A stretch of 64,000 bases of DNA from Oscillospiraceae bacterium (GTDB lineage: Bacteria; Bacillota; Clostridia; Oscillospirales; CAG-382): NCBI GenBank assembly GCA_015065165.1, contig SVQU01000003.1, positions 32,284 to 96,283 on the forward strand, written 5' to 3'. Shown here piece by piece: positions 60,871 to 64,000 of the stretch. Numbering within the stretch: the first letter of the stretch is position 1; each line of letters begins with the position of its first letter. Under the pieces are notes generated by a model. The model was given only the letters and a program-made list of their open reading frames with translations. It made no database searches and was not told the origin of the DNA. The position numbers and the translations under genes are program-made.

Positions 60871-62271
60871 TCAATTCCAATAATCGGTTTCCTCGGTCAA
60901 GCCGATATCCTTTTTATTAAAGGTTATGTCCGAGCCGTTTTTAATCTGCTTTTCGTAATCCTTAAGGGCGCGAATTGCATACTTGCCAAGATATATAATT
61001 ACAGGCATATTGATAATCGTCATACCGCCCATCATTATATCCGCAATGCCCCAAAGTAAATCTGCGCTTAAGCCCGCGCCGACAAAAATAACGAGGGAGG
61101 CTATTACGTAGCAAATATTTCTAAAGGCTTTCGACGGTTCTTTGCCAAAAAGATAATTTATGGTTTTATCCACGTAGAAAAGGTTACCAAGCAAGGTGGT
61201 AAATGCAAACAAAATCATCGCCACGGTTATAAATACAGGCCCAACCTCGCCCAAAGTTGCGCCCAGCGCGTTTTGAACGTATGCCGCCGCTTGGTCGCTG
61301 GTTTCGGGAGGAGTAACCCCCGAGCTCATACACATAAACGCGGTTGCGGTACATACAAGCAGAGTATCGATAAACACCGACAAAACCTGAACCAAGCCCT
61401 GCTTTGCGGGGTGAGAAACCTCTGCCGAAGCCGATGCGTTAGGGGCAGAGCCCACGCCAGCCTCGTTGGAGAACAGACCGCGCTTTATGCCGTACATAAC
61501 GCAAGAGCCGCCAAAGCCGCCGAAAATCGCCTTGAAATCAAAGGCTTGGGCGAAAATTTGTTTGAAAATGTCGGGCAGTGCTTTTACGTTCACTACCGTT
61601 ATCACCAACGCAACCACAATATAAACCGCACCCATAACAGGAACCAAAAAGCTTGTAACCGACACCAATCGTTTACCGCCGCCGATAAGACAATAGCCAA
61701 CGAGAAGGGCGATTATAAGCCCGATAATCCAAGGGGTTGTGCTTTCGTTGTAAAAGCTATAGGAAGAAAAGGTGGATTGCAAATTATAGGAGGCAAGCAT
61801 ATTAAAGCCAAAGCCGTAGGTTAAAACCAAAAGAACAGAAAAAATTATTGCTATACCTTTTCGCTTTGTTGCCGCTTCGATATAATATGCAGGCCCGCCG
61901 TAACAACCGTCCTTACCACGTTTTTTGTATATTTGCGCCAAGGTGCTTTCAACAAAAGCCGATGCTGCGCCGATTATGGCGATAACCCACATCCAAAAAA
62001 CGCTTCCGAAGCCGCCAACACAAAGTGCGGTTGCCACACCGATAATATTTCCCGTGCCCACGCGGGACGCTGTGGAAACCATTAATGCCTGAAAGGAAGA
62101 AACGCCGTTTTTGTCGGTTTTTTCGGTTACCGATTTAAACTGTTGGCCCAACAGCCTGAATTGGGCAAAGCGTGTACGAGCAGTGAAATATATACCGCCC
62201 AGCACCAAAACTATTATAAGCACATAGCCGTAAAGGGCATCGTTTGTGGTATTAATTATTTTTTCTATCAT
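60871..62271 (-). CDS. Sodium:alanine/glycine symporter (AGCS family)
   Basis: A 466-residue membrane transporter with about eleven helices. Family signatures are ALMVSTASRVGTGNIIGVATAL near residue 65, YGGPAYYIEAATKRKG, GLFSNEAGVGSAPNASASA (~270) and FAFTTLLGNLFYVDKTINYL (~355). It imports alanine or glycine with Na+. AGGGG precedes ATG 62271. It is monocistronic, with a promoter at 62301-62329 and a terminator below. Confidence 0.93.
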   Translation of the reverse strand: MIEKIINTTNDALYGYVLIIVLVLGGIYFTARTRFAQFRLLGQQFKSVTEKTDKNGVSSFQALMVSTASRVGTGNIIGVATALCVGGFGSVFWMWVIAIIGAASAFVESTLAQIYKKRGKDGCYGGPAYYIEAATKRKGIAIIFSVLLVLTYGFGFNMLASYNLQSTFSSYSFYNESTTPWIIGLIIALLVGYCLIGGGKRLVSVTSFLVPVMGAVYIVVALVITVVNVKALPDIFKQIFAQAFDFKAIFGGFGGSCVMYGIKRGLFSNEAGVGSAPNASASAEVSHPAKQGLVQVLSVFIDTLLVCTATAFMCMSSGVTPPETSDQAAAYVQNALGATLGEVGPVFITVAMILFAFTTLLGNLFYVDKTINYLFGKEPSKAFRNICYVIASLVIFVGAGLSADLLWGIADIMMGGMTIINMPVIIYLGKYAIRALKDYEKQIKNGSDITFNKKDIGLTEETDYWN

Positions 62272-62300
62272 TTTTATCCCCTAAATGTATTTTCCAAATC

Positions 62301-62329
62301 AGTATATCATAAATTACGGAATTTGAAAA
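62301..62329 (-). promoter_or_regulatory. Promoter of the AGCS symporter gene
   Basis: On the minus strand: TTTTCA (62329-62324), a 17-bp spacer and TATACT (62306-62301), 30 nt upstream of ATG 62271. Confidence 0.65.
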
Positions 62330-62337
62330 GTACCTAA

Positions 62338-62483
62338 ATAAAAAAACAGCATCGCCCAATTAAGGACCATGCCGTTTTTGAAATTACATATTTTTTATTC
62401 CCACTCGCTTGACTATACTGTTAATACTGTGAAGCAGGGTATTTTTCGTGTGTTTTTATATAATAAACTCTTTCTAATTTCAT
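62338..62483 (-). ncRNA. Candidate small RNA between the Mrr-like gene and the symporter gene
   Basis: The promoter-like site at 62489-62517 would start a minus-strand transcript near 62482. A hairpin AAAACGGCAT.../...ATGCTGTTTT with seven T residues (62378-62338) ends it. The 145-nt interval has only a 20-codon frame with no ribosome site (ATG at 62480). It might also be part of the Mrr transcript's 3' region. Confidence 0.3.
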
Positions 62484-62488
62484 AGTTT

Positions 62489-62517
62489 TCTATATTACAC
62501 AGGAAAATTGTAGCCAA
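62489..62517 (-). promoter_or_regulatory. Possible promoter of the small RNA-like unit
   Basis: On the minus strand: TTGGCT (62517-62512), a 17-bp spacer and TATAGA (62494-62489). Confidence 0.4.
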
Positions 62518-62546
62518 AAGTGTAGTCATACCCGTTCAAGTAAATG

Positions 62547-63770
62547 TTATTTTTCCCAATATTTTTTTATCTTTCCTTGAAGATTTTGAATCGTACCGAA
62601 GTTTTCAACATTCAAAGTATTATTTTCTACCAATATATTGTATCTATCTAATATATTGGTATTAACAGATTCTCCACGGTAAGTGTAATTAAAATACATT
62701 TTTGCCTCATAATCCGACAAAAAATATAAACAGGTAATATTTTCTATGTTTTCCGACGCTCTTAATTCGCCTTCCCAAAACTTAATATAATCTGCTGATT
62801 TTTGTTGTTGAGTTGAGCTTTCATACATAACGCCTCTTGCCAAAAAAGGATAGCCATAGTATTCCTCGTCAAACAACAATTGCTCTTGTAACTTTGAATC
62901 ATCAACAATAACAGACACTTGCACCATATCATAAAATGTGCAATACATGCTCCAAAAAATCCCTATATGTTCTTTCCATAAAGCTGCTGTATATTTGGGT
63001 TCAATTGATTCATCTATAGTAAATTGTAGTTCTTTATTTTCCATCAGTTTAGAGAACATAGAAACTGCTTCTCTGAATTCACCTTGCAGAATTGAAAGTT
63101 GAATGTATATCATTTGATAAATATAAGCTAAATATTTATTTTTTTCATTTCTGTTGTATTGAAGATAGAGTGAAATTTGTTCCTTGATTTCTTTGAAAAA
63201 TGGCAATTTGTGCGCAAGGTCACTAACAACATTCCCTAAACTCATTGTCCAGCTTAGCATTTCGTTTATAAACTCTGCTCTTTTTTCTTCATCGTCATTA
63301 TTATAGAGTATGGCCTTTTTTGATAAAAAATCATTATACTCATCTATCATATAATACTTGCCAAAAGCTTTCTCGATAGAAATGCCAACATCTTCACCCT
63401 CATCATTTAATAATCCATATTGCAACAAGAGCTTTTTCAACATTTCTCCATCAATCAATTCTATTGGCTTTCCATCCGCAAATTCTATCGCACTTTTTGT
63501 AAAGCATCCAGTAGTCATAAGAATGCCTTTATTGGCTCTTTCTGATGTGATTACACCATATAAATCTCTAATGATTGGGGCTCCAACACTTCCAGAATAT
63601 CGTTTGCACTGAATAATGTATTTGCCAGAAAGCAAGGGTTGATGATTAAATGCAATTAAATCAATTCCACCATCACCGCTCGCTTTTGTTGTTTGTGAAG
63701 TAAAGCCCATCTTTTCAACAAGAGTCTGGCATATATTTTCAAACTCAATACCACTCACATTCAAATCCAT
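62547..63770 (-). CDS. Mrr-type restriction endonuclease-domain protein with helical C-terminal part
   Basis: A 407-residue protein. Residues ~5-115 form an Mrr_cat (PD-(D/E)xK) domain: FENICQTLVEKMGF, the catalytic Asp in GDGGIDLIAFN and QCKRY about 20 residues later, then PIIRDLYGVITSERANKGILMTTGCFT. The C-terminal ~280 residues are mostly helical, with ELDxx-type repeats of unknown fold and no methylase or helicase motif. Such proteins cut modified or foreign DNA. There is no partner gene here, so it is either a solitary type IV-like enzyme or another defence effector. ATG 63770 follows AAGGGGTGA; a GTG at 63779 overlaps it. The gene is much more AT-rich than its neighbours. Confidence 0.78.
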   Translation of the reverse strand: MDLNVSGIEFENICQTLVEKMGFTSQTTKASGDGGIDLIAFNHQPLLSGKYIIQCKRYSGSVGAPIIRDLYGVITSERANKGILMTTGCFTKSAIEFADGKPIELIDGEMLKKLLLQYGLLNDEGEDVGISIEKAFGKYYMIDEYNDFLSKKAILYNNDDEEKRAEFINEMLSWTMSLGNVVSDLAHKLPFFKEIKEQISLYLQYNRNEKNKYLAYIYQMIYIQLSILQGEFREAVSMFSKLMENKELQFTIDESIEPKYTAALWKEHIGIFWSMYCTFYDMVQVSVIVDDSKLQEQLLFDEEYYGYPFLARGVMYESSTQQQKSADYIKFWEGELRASENIENITCLYFLSDYEAKMYFNYTYRGESVNTNILDRYNILVENNTLNVENFGTIQNLQGKIKKYWEK

Positions 63771-63836
63771 ATAATTCACCCCTTTTACATTTCCTATATC
63801 ATTTCTAAAGTGTAGTCAGTGTTATATTTCGTTGCT

Positions 63837-63868
63837 AAAAAAGCCCTTAAAATAAGGGCTTTTTAGGT
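63837..63868. terminator. Bidirectional terminator upstream of the Mrr-like gene
   Basis: AAAAAAGCCCTTA pairs with TAAGGGCTTTTT around a 3-nt loop (63837-63864). It would stop minus-strand transcription coming from the right edge before the Mrr-like gene. Confidence 0.82.
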
Positions 63869-63874
63869 ACATTA

Positions 63875-63985
63875 TTATTCCCACTCTTTCGTAGGTGGTT
63901 GGTCTGTGGTGTTATGGATTATTTTTTCGGCTGTTTTTCGTGCCTTATTTATCTCCATTATTCTCATTAGTCCCGACTGCCTCAT
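63875..63985 (-). CDS. Possible 36-residue peptide or end of a gene at the window edge
   Basis: An open frame from ATG 63985 to TAA 63875 gives a basic-to-acidic peptide (MRQSGLMRIM...PPTKEWE). A stop lies in frame four codons upstream and no clear ribosome site is present. The terminator at 63837-63868 directly after it suggests a real transcript end. It may be the frame-shifted tail of a gene beyond the edge. Confidence 0.25.
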   Translation of the reverse strand: MRQSGLMRIMEINKARKTAEKIIHNTTDQPPTKEWE

Positions 63986-64000
63986 TTTTTGTTACGCTTT

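Overview
The window reads as chromosomal DNA of a low-to-middling GC Gram-positive anaerobe, most likely an uncultured gut member of the Clostridia (Oscillospiraceae/Ruminococcaceae-like). The evidence is the gene set: dockerin-tailed secreted proteins, many Ser/Glu-rich lipoproteins with clear lipoboxes, a glycyl radical enzyme with its activase, a ferredoxin-type aldo/keto reductase, a TepA-like ClpP homologue, a CpsBCD tyrosine-kinase cassette and a SbcCD-like YhaO/YhaN pair. Promoters of the TTGACA-17-TATAAT type and strong GGAGG-type ribosome sites recur. I see no rRNA, prophage, transposase or CRISPR array.

Layout. 1-2490: end of a secreted protein, a PRK06851-type ATPase, a TIGR04086 membrane protein and a short DtxR/MntR-like regulator. 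2541-7560: an accessory run of one-way genes of mostly unknown function, with a CatA-like acetyltransferase, closed by a terminator. 7572-10506: two lipoproteins, one a beta-propeller/zincin fusion. 10606-14485: thioredoxin, thioredoxin reductase, a CapA-like lipoprotein and an Fe-S aldo/keto reductase in one transcription unit. 14491-18880: galT, a class-A beta-lactamase-fold lipoprotein, trmL, pth and a nitroreductase. 18905-21549: a non-coding zone with a multi-hairpin array, a phosphodiester glycosidase gene, a repeat-bearing small transcription unit and a structured repeat element. 21556-33124: glgB, a dockerin phosphoesterase and a very large cyclic-glucan-synthase-like GH94 protein with an apparent internal deletion. 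33235-41767: tepA, a ClC transporter, an AEC transporter, tRNA-Pro, a GH30 glycosidase, the glycyl radical enzyme with its activase, and ruvX. 41905-44768: two very small proteins, a DUF4855-like tail-anchored protein and psd. 44871-51084: the second copy of the structured element, two paralogous CHAP-dockerin hydrolases and an SGNH lipoprotein. 51225-53457: cpsBCD. 53534-62271: dusB, recG, yhaN, yhaO, pgeF and an AGCS symporter. 62338-64000: a small RNA-like unit and an orphan Mrr-type nuclease gene.

How the parts fit. Carbohydrate handling (galT, glgB, GH30, GH94, phosphodiester glycosidase) and cell-surface remodelling (CHAP-dockerins, dockerin phosphoesterase, SGNH esterase, cpsBCD, the SxxK lipoprotein) dominate. 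The three dockerins share almost the same helix sequence, so they probably bind one common receptor, which is not in this window.

The least explained signals are non-coding. One is a roughly 190-nt element present at 21276-21465 and, inverted, at 44871-45066; its stems covary between the copies. Another is a hairpin array bounded by a perfect 10-bp inverted repeat (18905-19267). A third is a promoter-terminator unit holding short tandem repeats but no good reading frame (20903-21252).
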